A stretch of 64,000 nucleotides of DNA, taken from the NCBI GenBank assembly GCA_963556195.1, contig OY744517.1:83605714-83669713 (forward strand). Reading direction: 5' to 3'. Shown piece after piece: positions 1 to 11,479 of the stretch. The notes beneath the pieces are model-generated. The model made no database searches and was not told the origin of the DNA. It saw only the letters and a program-made list of their open reading frames with translations. Each line of letters begins with the position of its first letter. Within the stretch, counting starts at the first letter, position 1. Position numbers and translations under genes: made by a program. Origin of the DNA: Sepiola atlantica. Its lineage: Eukaryota; Mollusca; Cephalopoda; Sepiida; Sepiolidae.

Positions 1-540
1 ACTGAAACTTTTATTCAGTTAATATTTTTAAGTAAAGATAAGTTATTTTAACAGAAACTAATGTGAATAATTCTGAAACCTATTGTAACAGAAAATGCTT
101 AATAAAAAGGAATAAAAAAGAAAAGCGGGCATTGACGAACATAAAAGAATTCCAGACAGGTACAGCTTGTTAAAAATAAAGAGACAACACAGTTTTATTG
201 TTCTAAATAGTTTTACGCGTGCAGAAGTAATAAAAAAACAATGAAAGTAGTATTATTCGACATTAAATGCCAGTTATTTATTTAGCAAATACAATCTTTT
301 CAGAGGGAACACTTTTTGGTGTTCACCGGTTAATATTTCCTATATAAACAAATGTAAAACGTCCAAGTGACTTGTTTGTAGTATAGTATTATAACTGTAC
401 GAATTACGTTCATGTATGTTTCGGTGGAGTTGTTAGGGGTAGTCCCTTTAGATTTCTGTCGCATCGTACTTGTCAGCATTTTTGTTTTCAATGCTATCAC
501 CTCTGTCCTTTCTTGCACTATGTGTTTGGCTTGTCATGTG
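1..540. other. AT-rich spacer
   Basis: I see no gene, repeat unit or inverted repeat here. The 62-codon frame on the minus strand at 330-518 has no recognisable motif. Confidence 0.5.
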
Positions 541-1010
541 TTAGACATGTAGATAGACACCACTGGTCCCCAGCACTACGCTACCTTCGTTAGTACCTCC
601 TAGAAGCTGGTAGCATACACCAGTGGGTAAACCACAGTACCTTGCCTCGTTTGGCGTACCAAAATTAACGAAGGGAATGTCAGTCATAGATTTTGCTGTC
701 ATGAGGGGCAGTCTCCCTCGTTCAAGTACGTGAAGACTAGAGATGGTGGATGAACTGAATATCAGTCAACGGTGGATCTAGCAGAGCCAGCAGCTTGACT
801 CTGAGGGCGTGATTCGAGATGTACAGGATGACCGGCCAGTTGCACCTCCAAGACGGAAAGTAATGGAAGCCTACGGTCTTTAATCATCAACAGAGAAAAC
901 TATGGTTCAAAACACAACAAAGCTATGATACCCTCCATGGGTGTTTCAGCCGGTAGGGCACGACGTGCATGGAGCAAGGCGTCACCTGATCGTTATCCTG
1001 ATACCGTCCG

Positions 1011-1890
1011 CATGAAAATAAACCTAAAAATTGGAACGTGGAATGTGAGAACGTTGGCAAAGGACGGAAGAGCAGACAATTTGATGAGTGAGCAGGAGCG
1101 CCTGAAGATCACAATAATGGGTTTGAGTGAAATACGACTGAAAATGGTGCTGTGAAATCTGTTCATGGTGATTATACCATCATTCACTCTGGAGGAAATA
1201 AAGCAATGTATGGAGTTGGTGCATCTCTGGTTTCTGTGCAGTGTCCGACCGGATGTTGCTCGTAAAATTCACTGCAAAACCTTTTGATCTGTCAATAATT
1301 CAAGTTTATGCACCAACTTCAACCGCTGACCCGAAAACAATAGAGCAGTTTTATAACGACCTGGATAAGGCAAAAAAAAAAACAGTGAAAAGACCGAGAG
1401 GTTAATATCGTGGTGGGAGACATGAACACAAAAGTGGGTAAAGATAAACATGGTGATACGGTGAGGCCGTTTAATCTAGGAGATAGGAACGAGAATGGTG
1501 AGGCTTTGGTTGAGTGGTGCGAAGTCAATAATCAGTCGAAAATAAACACTTGGTTTTACAATCATCCAAGACGTCTGTAGACATGGAAAAGTATATGTGT
1601 CAATTACAGAAATCAGATCGACTATTTCACCACCAATACACGTTTTTGCAGCTCTGTATCAAATTGCCGGTCATACCCTGGAGCAGATTGTTGTCACAAT
1701 CCTGTTGTAGCGACTATTCAGACTAAACTTCGCAAAAAATCTACAGCCAAAACATCACTCAATCTCGATTACTACAAATTGATCTCAGACCCTGAACTAC
1801 AAAGAGAGTATAACATCTATGTTGAAAACCGGTTTACAGCACTAAAAGCCGAAGCGGCTAATTCAGTTTGTTGTGCCCAATCTGGCTGAA
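1011..1890 (+). pseudogene. LINE endonuclease domain, broken
   Basis: The start reads KIGTWNVRTL, the N-terminal signature of LINE APE-type endonucleases that nick target DNA. Later blocks read VYAPTS, the segment after IISWW near 1405, and NQIDY near 1612. The last catalytic block, normally containing SDH, reads GADCCHNPVVA at about 1681-1713. The Ser-Asp pair before His is missing, apparently by a small in-frame deletion, so catalysis should be lost. At least three frame changes occur (about 1155, 1240 and 1580). Confidence 0.8.
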
Positions 1891-1899
1891 CTTCTGACG

Positions 1900-3575
1900 T
1901 GCTCTCACTATGGGTAAGGTGGTCCCTCGTAAACCGAAAGTCAAGAATCAAGAATGGATGACCGACGAAATTCTGAGTCTAATGAACCAGGGGCGTGAAT
2001 CGAAGAATGATCCCAACAAATACAAAGAGTTGAATGAAATTATCAAAGCTAAATGTAAGAAACAGATGGGTGAACGACAAGTGTGACGACATTGAACGAA
2101 ATCCATCTACAGCTCATGTACAGATGAATAATCTGAAGAAAACTACATGTTCTAGAACTGGGTGCATCCGAGCAAAAGACGCTGTGATTCTGTTGGAAAA
2201 GGAGCAAATCTTAGAACGATGGGTTGAATTTATTGGAGATTTATTTGCTGATGTAAGAGGTGAATGACCTAATATAAAGAAAGACATGGACGGTCCGAAT
2301 ATTCTTGAACACAAAATTAGAGCAGAAATACGAAAGGCAAAGATCAAGAAAGCTCGTGGTCCAGATGGTGTATATACAGAAATGTTGAAGGTTTTCGACG
2401 ACTTTAGAGTGAATAAGGTAACGGAAATCACAAACAACATATACAATAGTGGAAACATCCCAGACAATATAGCTAAATCTGTGTTCGTTACCCTGCCGAA
2501 GAGACCAGGTGTAGTTGAATGTGATTCCTATTGCACAATCAACTTAATGAGTCACGTCATCAAAATCATTTTGACAGTACTTTTACATAGACTACATCGA
2601 GCAATAAGACCGGAAATCTCAGAGGTTCAATGTGGCTTCATAAAAGACAAAAACACGCGGAACGCAGTTTTCCTCATTCGTATGCTCGATTGAACATCAA
2701 CAAGATCTATATGTATGCTTTCGACAAAATCCTACATGAAGCTTTATTGCAAATACTAGAAGACCTCAATATTGATGGCAAGGGCATTCAATTAATTAAC
2801 CCAACTTGTACTGCTGATACTGTACTGTAATGGCAACATTGAGTGATGATATGCAAAAACTTCTTGACATTAAAGAAAGCGAAAGATACTTATTACAACT
2901 GAATGCTAAAAAGACCTTTTGCCTGACAATTTCTGATAAACCTCCAATGCCTGCATGTGAAAGCAAGATCAGAGACATTGCAGTCTCACAAGTACAATCA
3001 TTTAGCTACCTTGATAACATAAGACGGAAGGTGTATGTCAGACGTAAAATCTAGACTTGCCCAGTCAAAGAGTGCGTTTGTGAAGCTGTCTTCTGTTCTT
3101 CAGTCTCGTACCATCTCGCTGGAGACCAGATTGAAGATACTTCGAGCGTACGTTTGGTCCATTCTACTTTATGGATGCAAGACTTGGACTATATGTCCTA
3201 AATTAGAAATTAAACTTTTTTTCTGCGGAGACATGGTTTATTCGCCGGATGCTGAATATCAACCGGAAGCAGCATGTAACCAATGAGGAGGTGTGGAGGC
3301 GATCTGGATACAAACCTGGTCAATTAATGCAGACTTTAATGAAAAGACAAATGACTTTTATCGGCCATATATATAGACACAAGGGACTCGAACATTTAGT
3401 TCTTACTGGTAGAGTGCCTGGCTGTAAGCCAGTGGGCAGATCAATGCATAAGTTTATGGACAATATGTGTAGGTGGACAAACCGAAATGCAATGAGACTA
3501 TTGCGTTTAATGGATTATAGGACAAATTGGAGGACCATGGTCGCCGACGCCTTACGAAGGCAGGGCCGTCCATGA
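1900..3575 (+). pseudogene. LINE reverse transcriptase, internal deletion
   Basis: The fingers/palm start is visible at 2286-2693 (KARGPDGVYTEML; then QCGFIKDKNTRNAVF). After FDKILHEALLQILEDLNIDGKGI (2720-2800, read in pieces) the sequence jumps to TADTVL at 2810-2829. The central palm, including the usual GVRQGC block, is absent, and the YADD box is reduced to a single Asp. The thumb and C-terminal parts continue in other frames: DDMQKLLDI (2842), then SRLAQSKSAFVKL, LLYGCKTWT (3035-3200) and FIGHIYRHKGLEHL (3249-3575). This copy could not make an active enzyme. Confidence 0.85.
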
Positions 3576-3640
3576 TGATGATGCTTCGGTTATTGCACCC
3601 CACCCCCTAAAACGTAAATATATATTATGAAATGTAGAAA

Positions 3641-4440
3641 TGTCTTTACAAATAAAATAAAGCACAGTTTAATATTTGCTTTTAATCTTTTTGCAAAAAA
3701 AGTGTATTCAGTTGAACACAGATGGAAAAGCTTTTTTTTGTTGCCTTTCAAGTAATAAAAGTTTTTTTAAAAAATATTTGTATTTTGCCTTATTGTTTTG
3801 TTTAGTATTTTATTTGTTCAAATATCTTTCGTGAGTTTGTACGTGTGGATTAAAAAGCAGTTTATTTTTAGTTGCTTACAAAGAATTAGTGTTTTTTTAA
3901 GTATCCGTATTTTGACTGTGTGTGATTTAATTCGTTAAAAGCGCTGCTTACTATTTAAATGTGTCTTTGCCAATAAAACGAAGCACGGTTTAGTACTGTT
4001 TTTTTTGTCAAATAATGTGTGATTGAAAAGCATATGATGGTTAATTTAAAAGTACTGAAAGTACAGATTCACATAAAATGAAGGAAGTTTTAATTTTCGC
4101 GATTTAAATAGTATTCAGTTTCAGTTTAGTGATCTAAGGATAACAATAACAGAAAAATCCAATAAAAAAGATAAAATATTACTCAACCAATATAAAAAAG
4201 GAAACGGTGATTTTTGGAAACTGTAGCCTACAGAATAGTTTTCCCAGTGTCAAATAGGAGAGTGAGAGTACATGTTAAATAGTGGGTGAGTTCACCTGCC
4301 GTTTTGTTTTTATGACTAAAAAGAGAAATGATGATGAGGACTATTATGGCCCTGTTATGGGGCCGGAATGAAAACACGAACACAGAGTTTAGGTATAACA
4401 AGTATATTGGAGAAAAGTATATACAACAGAGAAACAAAAG
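3641..4440. other. AT-rich spacer
   Basis: T-rich and A-rich runs with scattered homopolymers. I see no gene or clear repeat boundary. Confidence 0.5.
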
Positions 4441-4995
4441 AAGTGGACTGTCTGTCCTGACTGCCAGTGTTGACTGGGGTTTGTACAGGTATTTAATTGC
4501 TTCCCACCGCAGCAATATGTGACACAAGGTCGGAAGGTGGGGAAGAATACAGCCAGCTCCCTTAAAGAAGGAGCACTCTGGCCTATCAAAAATAGCCTGG
4601 GCAACCCTGTCGGAATTCCTCGGTTAGGGCGCCTCAGGTAGTAAGCAATAAACTTACTCCACCCCAAAGAGGGGAGGCAAGGCCTGGGAGGGTGCACCTC
4701 CTAGGACAACCCAGGACTCAACCCCTCGACCCGACAGATAAAAGGCCACCGAATTGGCCAAGTCTCTGCCAGACCGACTATCGAGAACGAATCCTCGCCA
4801 GGTATTACCCAGTCCAAAAACTGGGGTTGTGCAGCTATGTAATTCTTTCCCACCACAGGAATATGTGACACAAGGTCGGAAGGTGGGCAAGAAAGGACCA
4901 ATACCTCAGCCCGACAGATGAAAGACCACCGAAATAGCCCAGTTCCTGCCGGACTGATTGTCGAGAACGAATCCTCGACTGGTATTACCCCATCC
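4441..4995. repeat. Dispersed repeat with internal duplication and a SINE-shared core
   Basis: Two imperfect copies of one block lie in tandem. The segment ending in GACACAAGGTCGGAAGGTGG occurs near 4519-4538 and again near 4868-4887. The segment running from CGACAGAT to GGTATTACCC occurs near 4732-4810 and again near 4912-4990. The part at about 4563-4710 (GCCTGGGCA, GGGCGCCTCAG, AGTAAGCAATAAACTTACTC) is also the body of the U2-headed SINEs at 51.9 and 62.1 kb, but no U2 head is present here. Confidence 0.7.
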
Positions 4996-5728
4996 CGAAG
5001 TCCTCAATCAACCGAAGTTTCTGAGAGACTGAATGGGCTGGGGGTTGCCGCAACACTCAGTAGCGTAATGCTTCCAGTATTTATTGAGAATGCAAAAGTC
5101 CAAATGTTCGTCATAAATACGGCACCATAACAAAGACTAAATATTAAAATCCATAAAATCGAGTAAAAATAAAAATTTATTTTGATGACATTCACCAAAA
5201 GTTGACCTAAATTACGAATGAAACACATTTTGTTATCTACCTTATGTTATAAAACCTATACTGGCTAAATATAGAGGGGAAAACTGACTGTTTTATATAT
5301 ATATGAGATGAAAACAACATTCACATAACAAAATTAGTTATAGTTAAGTTTTCAAACTCTAAAATATTCATAATTAATTATAATATTTTCTCATTGTGTG
5401 ATCATTAACTACATATTCACATCTATGTGTGATTCGAACTTAATTACATCATATGCTCTCATTCCAATTCAATTCTTTCTACTCTATTCTATCTCAAACA
5501 TTTCTTTTCAACTATGTTTTATTTTCTTGATTGAACCATATGAATGTTTATATTTTCTCCAGAAGATGACTAAAGTTAGTGAACAGCTCAGAAAATATAG
5601 GGAAAATAACGAAAGTTCAACACAACTGAGAAAGGTTTTAGTTACACAAGGTTATTAGAATTTTGAAAATAATAATCAACAGATCAAATAAGCACAGACT
5701 GTATTGTATATATTATTCAATGAAATCT

Positions 5729-5729
<1 letters not shown>
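4996..5729. other. AT-rich spacer
   Basis: No supported feature. The 86-codon frame at 5398-5658 has no recognisable motif. Confidence 0.4.

Positions 5730-5799
<70 letters not shown>
5730..5799. repeat. (TA)n microsatellite
   Basis: About 35 TA units, directly downstream (on the minus strand) of the hammerhead-like core at 5863-5883. Confidence 0.97.
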
Positions 5800-5802
<3 letters not shown>

Positions 5803-5862
5803 TTGAGGTACAAAACTTATAAATGCATTTTAAAAGGATGCGCATAAATCTCTCAAAGGCCC

Positions 5863-5883
5863 TTTCGACTATCATCTCGTCAG
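5863..5883 (-). ncRNA. Hammerhead-like core motif
   Basis: On the minus strand: CTGACGA, a short hairpin (GAT, loop GATA, GTC), then GAAA. This is the order of the hammerhead catalytic core with a 3-bp stem II. The cleavage-site strand and stem I are not visible, so activity is unproven. It points toward the (TA)n tract about 65 bp away. Confidence 0.4.
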
Positions 5884-6073
5884 GAGAAAATCGATAGTTT
5901 TTTAATCAATAATATCGTCGAAAGAAAGAGCAAACGGGGAATTGAATGTGGCAAAATTAACGATGAAGCGATTAAAAGAAGTTAATTTAATGATTTCGTT
6001 AAAAAAACAATTAAAAGGCACTACGTTAGGGGGGAAAGATAAAAAAAGAGAAGGGAAGGGGTTCAAAGTTCCC

Positions 6074-6079
<6 letters not shown>

Positions 6080-6139
<60 letters not shown>
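6080..6139. repeat. (TA)n microsatellite
   Basis: About 30 TA units, ending in a short TAATAA transition. No hammerhead-like core was found within 150 bp. Confidence 0.97.
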
Positions 6140-6142
<3 letters not shown>

Positions 6143-6289
6143 ACTCAGTAGAATACAAAATTTATGACATAATCAATATTTTTTAATCATGCTCCAAAAA
6201 TTCAACATCAACAAATATTAGTGTGTACATATGTTTCAGAATTCTTTTTAATAATCTCCTGATCAGCCCAAAAGAATAGAAATAACAAT

Positions 6290-6294
6290 ATCTC

Positions 6295-6337
<43 letters not shown>

Positions 6338-6340
6338 GTA
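6290..6340. repeat. (AAT)n microsatellite
   Basis: About 15 AAT units with one late substitution (AGT). Confidence 0.95.
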
Positions 6341-6543
6341 ATAACAATGTAACAAATAATATTGATAGGGTCAATACAAACTTATATAGTATAAACAAAA
6401 ACACATCTACATCATGTCAAGTCTTATAAAGCCAAGAATTTCGAAACATTAACATACTTTCAGTAATCTGGATCTTTTAAATTTGTTTTAATCGAGTTCC
6501 TTCATAAATTCACCAGTTTAAGTTTGCATGAATCCTCACATGT

Positions 6544-6571
6544 CTGATGAAGACTCATGGGAGTCGGAAAC
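6544..6571 (+). ncRNA. Hammerhead-like core motif
   Basis: CTGATGA is followed by a hairpin with a perfect 5-bp stem (GACTC, loop ATGG, GAGTC), one G, and GAAAC. The bases after GAAA form the palindrome AACGTT. A (TA)n tract starts about 130 bp downstream on the same strand. No cleavage-site strand was found upstream. Confidence 0.5.
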
Positions 6572-6696
6572 GTTAGCAGTTTTGGCAAGTTCCTGTTCAC
6601 ACTCGAACTGAACATTAGATCATTAGTCCGTTAACATGAAAAGATGGATCAAAAAAGAAACAAACAGGAATTGTCCCTGTTGTTTAATCAAACATG

Positions 6697-6701
<5 letters not shown>

Positions 6702-6769
<68 letters not shown>
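6702..6769. repeat. (TA)n microsatellite
   Basis: About 34 TA units between the hammerhead-like core at 6544 and the foldback element starting at 6769. Confidence 0.97.
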
Positions 6770-6771
<2 letters not shown>

Positions 6772-7119
6772 CATGATAAATGCCAATATACTGAAATCAT
6801 ATGCCCTTAATAGGGTTAAGATGAAAATTCATATACACTAAATGTACAAAAGCATGGAAATTCCCAAATTTTTACACTTTTATTGTCATTAAGGGGATGC
6901 GAGCACAACAGGGCTATGTATTTTACTGATAGGAATTTTTCTTCAGCGCACCTCACACACTTCATCCACTCATGCATAGAGATTTATACTGTAGTGATGT
7001 GATAATGAAATGGTTTGGTTGATATGTACTCATACCCTTAATGACAATAAAAGTGTAAAAATTTCATATTAACCCTATTAAGGGCATATGATTTCAGTAT
7101 ACTGGCATTTATCATGGAA
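6769..7119. repeat. Foldback element, 351 bp
   Basis: The outer arms (6769-6819 and 7069-7119) are reverse complements with about one mismatch; both contain CATATGCCCTTAATAGGGTTAA-type sequence. A second arm pair (about 6866-6893 and 7036-7064, containing CTTTTATTGTCATTAAGG) continues the fold after a bulge. The unpaired centre is about 140 bp. It abuts the (TA)n tract on its left. Confidence 0.9.
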
Positions 7120-7569
7120 TGTCACTACTTTTGTAAAGGCTATGCCTCAATACAATGGTCATTTTAAAGATTTTTTGGAATTTTCTGGAAAACTAAGGTA
7201 TATGGTAAACTGAAATTAAAATGCCATCAACTAGATCCTAGAACCTCTATCTCTGCCAAAAATCAGCAGAATCCATTAAATAGTTGATGAGATACAGGGT
7301 GGCACATACGTACGTATGTACACACGGATAACACAAAATCATGCCTGCCTTTTCTGGATCTCTGGGTTGCCTTGACTAATGATGCTTAAATTCTACACAC
7401 TTATAGAACCTATCAAATAAAAATTTTGTGCAAAGTTTTAACCAATTTGGTTTATTGGTTTTTGAGTTATGATTGATCACAAGAAATGAGATTTCTAGCA
7501 TAGGCCGTTTTTGAAGTCTATTAAGGGATAGAGCGCTCTCGCGCCTCCCTTGATATAATTTTATTTAAT
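7120..7569. other. Probable dispersed-repeat DNA
   Basis: Contains phrases typical of old interspersed repeats (for example TTTTTGAGTTATGATTG at about 7461), but no second copy was matched in this window. Confidence 0.35.
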
Positions 7570-7769
7570 TACTATGCATTACAGTATCTGTTGGGAATAT
7601 CCGGGTTTCATCAAGCTGGTCATCCTGGATTTAGAATAAAATCTTTGGTATCGAAACCTTCAATACCAAAAGGGGACTGACAAATCTTTCTGCTGGATTT
7701 TTTAATATATCTAGGATGACCAGATTGATGAAACCGGGGTATCCCCAACAGATACTGTAATGTATAGTA
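7570..7769. mobile_element. Small inverted-repeat element (MITE-like), copy 1
   Basis: The ends are long imperfect inverted repeats. The left arm reads ACAGTATCTGTTGGG, then GGGTTTCATCAAGCTGG, then TCATCCTGGAT; the right arm is its complement. The tips and the flank TTTAAATAAAATA are shared with the element at 13715-13901, while the interior differs, so both belong to one terminal-repeat family. No coding capacity. Confidence 0.75.
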
Positions 7770-7857
7770 TTTAAATAAAATAATTTATGTTAGCTCTTGT
7801 AGAACCTATTTTTAAGCACTTTAATAGTGTTCTTTTACAATTAACTTGTGATACATG

Positions 7858-7859
<2 letters not shown>

Positions 7860-7898
<39 letters not shown>
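7860..7898. repeat. (TA)n microsatellite
   Basis: About 19 TA units, followed by a CATACATGCACACAC transition. Confidence 0.95.
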
Positions 7899-7902
<4 letters not shown>

Positions 7903-7984
7903 CATGCACACACAATGCACCAAACATTGATGTTTTATTGTTTTTTCCTTTACAAAACTAAATCATGTTCTGCAAAATTCAAAC

Positions 7985-8365
7985 AAGCACCATGAATGAA
8001 TGCTTGAACATATAAAGAACTTGAAGCGTGGAAACCGTCACCAAAATGACCGGATTCGGCATTGAATGACTTGAAAGGGGGTCGATATGCCGTGAAACAA
8101 AAACAACCAAACCAAAAACCATGATTAAACATTTGAACATATAAAGAACTTGAAGCATAAAAAAACCTTCATTAAAATGACCAGATTCGACATTAAATAA
8201 CACAGAAAGGATTGATATGTCATAAAACAAAACAACCAAACCAAAAACCATGATTAAATATTTGAAGATATAAAGAACTTGAAGCATAAAAACGTTCACC
8301 AAAATGACCAGATTCGGCATTAAATAACCCGAAAAGGGTTGATATGCCGTAAAACAAAACAACCA
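7985..8365. repeat. Tandem repeat, 3 units of about 128 bp
   Basis: Three direct copies begin near 7990, 8118 and 8247. Each has ACCATGA, then GAACTTGAAGC, then AAAATGACC.GATTCG.CATT and a terminal AAAACAACCAA. Units 2 and 3 are the most alike. The 132-codon minus-strand frame across the array is a consequence of the repeat, not a gene. Confidence 0.9.
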
Positions 8366-9119
<754 letters not shown>

Positions 9120-9640
9120 ATGGCGTAGTGACTGAAAGAACATGCATGAGATGGTTTTAAGGATTCAGAAATGAGAGACTGCAGTTTTCAGGATGAAGCA
9201 AGAAAATGGTGCCCAAGAAGGTTGAATTTTTCTTGGAAACTGCTGTTGACATAATTACGGCGTATGCTACATTGTGCAACTAAGTGCAGGGTTCAATATG
9301 CGTCATTCAATCGGAATTGAAAATGCTCTGTAAATTTTCAAAGGTTAAAAATAGGTTTCTTTGATCTCTCATGATAATGCATTGCAGGAATGGCCAAATA
9401 TCACCTAGAATATGCCTGGGTAATTATGCATCACCAATCATATTGTCCTGGTCTCGCACCAACAGATTATCATCTATTTAAAAGTTTGCAAAATCATTTG
9501 AAATTGAAAAATACCTTCTTTTTTTTGTTAGACTGCTATTATCACTGGTTGCAATGTACATGAAATACAGTCTCGCCCGACAAAGTTGTTCTACAACGAA
9601 AGCTTGCAAAAAAAAAGATTAAAAAAATTATTTTTTCATT
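9120..9640 (+). pseudogene. Mariner-like transposase relic
   Basis: The best block, at about 9449-9515, reads PGLAPTDYHLFKSLQNHLK. This is the mariner motif that contains the third catalytic Asp. Upstream, HDNA at about 9375 matches the second catalytic block, and RWF near 9150 with DEAR-like residues matches the N-terminal part. Stops and frameshifts are frequent, so this is a dead copy. A full element with terminal repeats was not delimited. Confidence 0.7.
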
Positions 9641-10338
9641 TAAATTGCACGATGTGTTGATTTTCAAAAATATTTCACTTAAATACATTTTCATGAGTGC
9701 CTCTAAGATGTTGTCAATTTCCTTATTCAAAAAGCGCCAATCTGCGCATAACATCGATCGGACTCTACTTGTCCTTCTGCCTTTACCATGATTCGACCCC
9801 TCGGGGTTAATACCACCAAAATGAGAAAGAAAAAGAAGAAAAAAAAACTATAAGACAGTTTCGCCTGACAAAGTTGTTCTACAATGAAAGCTTGCAAAAA
9901 AAAAAATAAATAAATAAATAAATTATTTTTTCATTTAAATTGCAGGATGTGTTGATTTTCAAAAATATTTCACTTAAATACATTTTCATGCATGCTTCAA
10001 AGATGTCGTCAATTTCCTTATTCAAAAAGCGCCAATCTGCGCATAACATCGATCGGACTCTACTTATCCTAACGTCTTCTAGAACTTGACGTGCTCTTCT
10101 GCCTTTACTGTGATTCGACCCCTTGGGGTTCATACCATCAAATTGAAGAAGTAGAAGAAAAGATTAAAAAAAACAAAAAACTATAAGACAGTCTCGCCTG
10201 ACAAAGTTTTTTTACAACGAAAGCTTGCAAAAAAAAAAAAAATAAATGAATTTTTCATTTAAATTGCACGATTGTTGATTTTCAAAAATATTTCACTTAA
10301 ATACATTTTCATGTGTGCTTCAAAGATGTTGTCAATTT

Positions 10339-10341
<3 letters not shown>
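9570..10341. repeat. Tandem repeat, about 2.5 units of 290-340 bp
   Basis: Units begin near 9570, 9856 and 10190 with CAGTCTCGCC(C/T)GACAAAG. They continue through an A-run, ATTTCACTTAAATACATTTTCATG and AATCTGCGCATAACATCGATCG. The third unit is cut short by a (TA)n tract. The two minus-strand frames (9542-9754 and 9879-10133) are equivalent positions in adjacent units and give near-identical peptides of unknown nature. Confidence 0.85.

Positions 10342-10391
<50 letters not shown>
10342..10391. repeat. (TA)n microsatellite
   Basis: About 25 TA units. It interrupts the third unit of the preceding tandem repeat and forms the 3' tail of the minus-strand SINE next to it. Confidence 0.96.
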
Positions 10392-10394
<3 letters not shown>

Positions 10395-10505
10395 ATTCAC
10401 GGACAGACTGTTTCGCTGTATCACAGTTCTTCAGTGTGGCCAGGATCGAAACTCAACCATCCAGACGATCAGTTGGTGCTTCTAATCATTTAGCTATCAT
10501 CTGGT
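10392..10505 (-). mobile_element. tRNA-like SINE with TA tail
   Basis: On the minus strand there is a tRNA-like head with a box A-like GATAGCTAAATGATTAG (10482-10498) and a box B-like GAGTTTCGATCC (10443-10454). It is followed by a hammerhead-like core and then (TA)n. The box positions suit a Pol III promoter. No target duplication was found, perhaps because the TA tract hides it. Confidence 0.6.
10410..10434 (-). ncRNA. Hammerhead-like core in SINE
   Basis: Minus strand: CTGAAGA, a hairpin with a 4-bp stem (CTGT, loop GAT, ACAG), one C, and GAAAC. It lies between the tRNA-like head and the (TA)n tail. The stem III partner was not found. Confidence 0.5.
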
Positions 10506-10985
10506 AGCTGCTGAGACTAAGCAAAATCTCGCCGATAAACATTGTCAAATGTCGAGAGCTCCATTTGTTTACACAAATAGCAATGCAATATAAGCTAGTG
10601 GCAGTTGGCGATTTCACTTACCAGAGAGCTCAACACAAGTGGGCATGTACAGAGAGAAAGAGATTCTTTTTTTTGTTGTTCAGTGTCAATCTATATAAAA
10701 GCAACCAGATGAAGTTGAGGCCAAATTTATCACAACTCTTAATTTCTTCAACATTTTCAGGTTTAAGGTTACCATTAAGACGCCATTAAGACGCCATTTT
10801 AAAATGTCTAACTTCAAGTATTTGCTTTTCTATAACATATGTATATATGCTTTTTAAATGTTGTCTTTGCTTTTGGTATTCAGCATAACCTCCCCTATTG
10901 TTTCTATTTACTTGCCTTCCCACAAGAGCAGATTTAGACATAAGGTCAACTTTTAATGTGGGGAACATCCAGCTACCTCAAAAAG
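10506..10985. other. Spacer
   Basis: No supported feature. The frames at 10565-10789 and 10786-10968 carry no recognisable motif. Confidence 0.4.
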
Positions 10986-10989
10986 AGGC

Positions 10990-11112
10990 ACTTCGGATTG
11001 GGAAAAAAATAAAACTTGCCTCAGGATCTCTCCTTCATTGACCGAGGAGAGAAAAGATGAAGTGTAATATTAGAACAGATATTACACTTTGCTCTTACCC
11101 AAAAGGCCAAGG
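10990..11112 (-). pseudogene. U2 snRNA-derived relic
   Basis: The minus strand of 11072-11109 reads like the 5' end of U2 snRNA: GGCCTTTTGG, a diverged branch-recognition segment, then GTGTAATATCTGTTCT. The following sequence has a short stem-loop but diverges from U2. It is either a U2 pseudogene or an old member of the U2-headed SINE group at 51.9 and 62.1 kb. Confidence 0.6.
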
Positions 11113-11479
11113 TTTCACATTATTTTCTATATATATATACATACAAGACGTAATGTCTGTGTGTGATTCCTATAGAAAGAAAAGGTTAGAGAATTTTGAT
11201 ATTCTCATATCTTTTTCATAGCCATGTCCATATGTCTTCGTGTGCTATATCGTTGGTCAGTCTTATAAATCGTCCATGGAACTGCTTCTCTTCTCATTTT
11301 TTACTAATGAGTAACCACGTATCAAGGCTAAAAGCCACTCGAAGATAAGAGTAAAAAGGAATGATGATCAACAATGCAACATATTTTCTTTTAAATACAT
11401 ATGCAAAACGTATACACACTTTACTTTAATATTTTACCAGCAAGAAAGAGAGTATATATATATTTTTTAATTTTCTTAT
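11113..11479. other. Spacer
   Basis: No supported feature. Confidence 0.4.

Larger units (their letters stand above)
545..3640 (+). mobile_element. Inactivated non-LTR retrotransposon (LINE)
   Basis: A single degraded LINE copy on the plus strand: a likely 5' untranslated part (about 545-1000), an APE-type endonuclease, a reverse transcriptase, and a C-terminal region ending near 3575. The protein order and the C-terminal motifs (LLYGC.TWT, then a W.GH-like segment) match the large endonuclease/RT LINE families of molluscs. The endonuclease resembles the part annotated elsewhere as craniofacial development protein 2-like, so an RTE-like clade is likely but not proven. Several stops and frameshifts break the frame. 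No target duplication or poly(A) tail was identified, so the outer limits are approximate. Confidence 0.85.
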
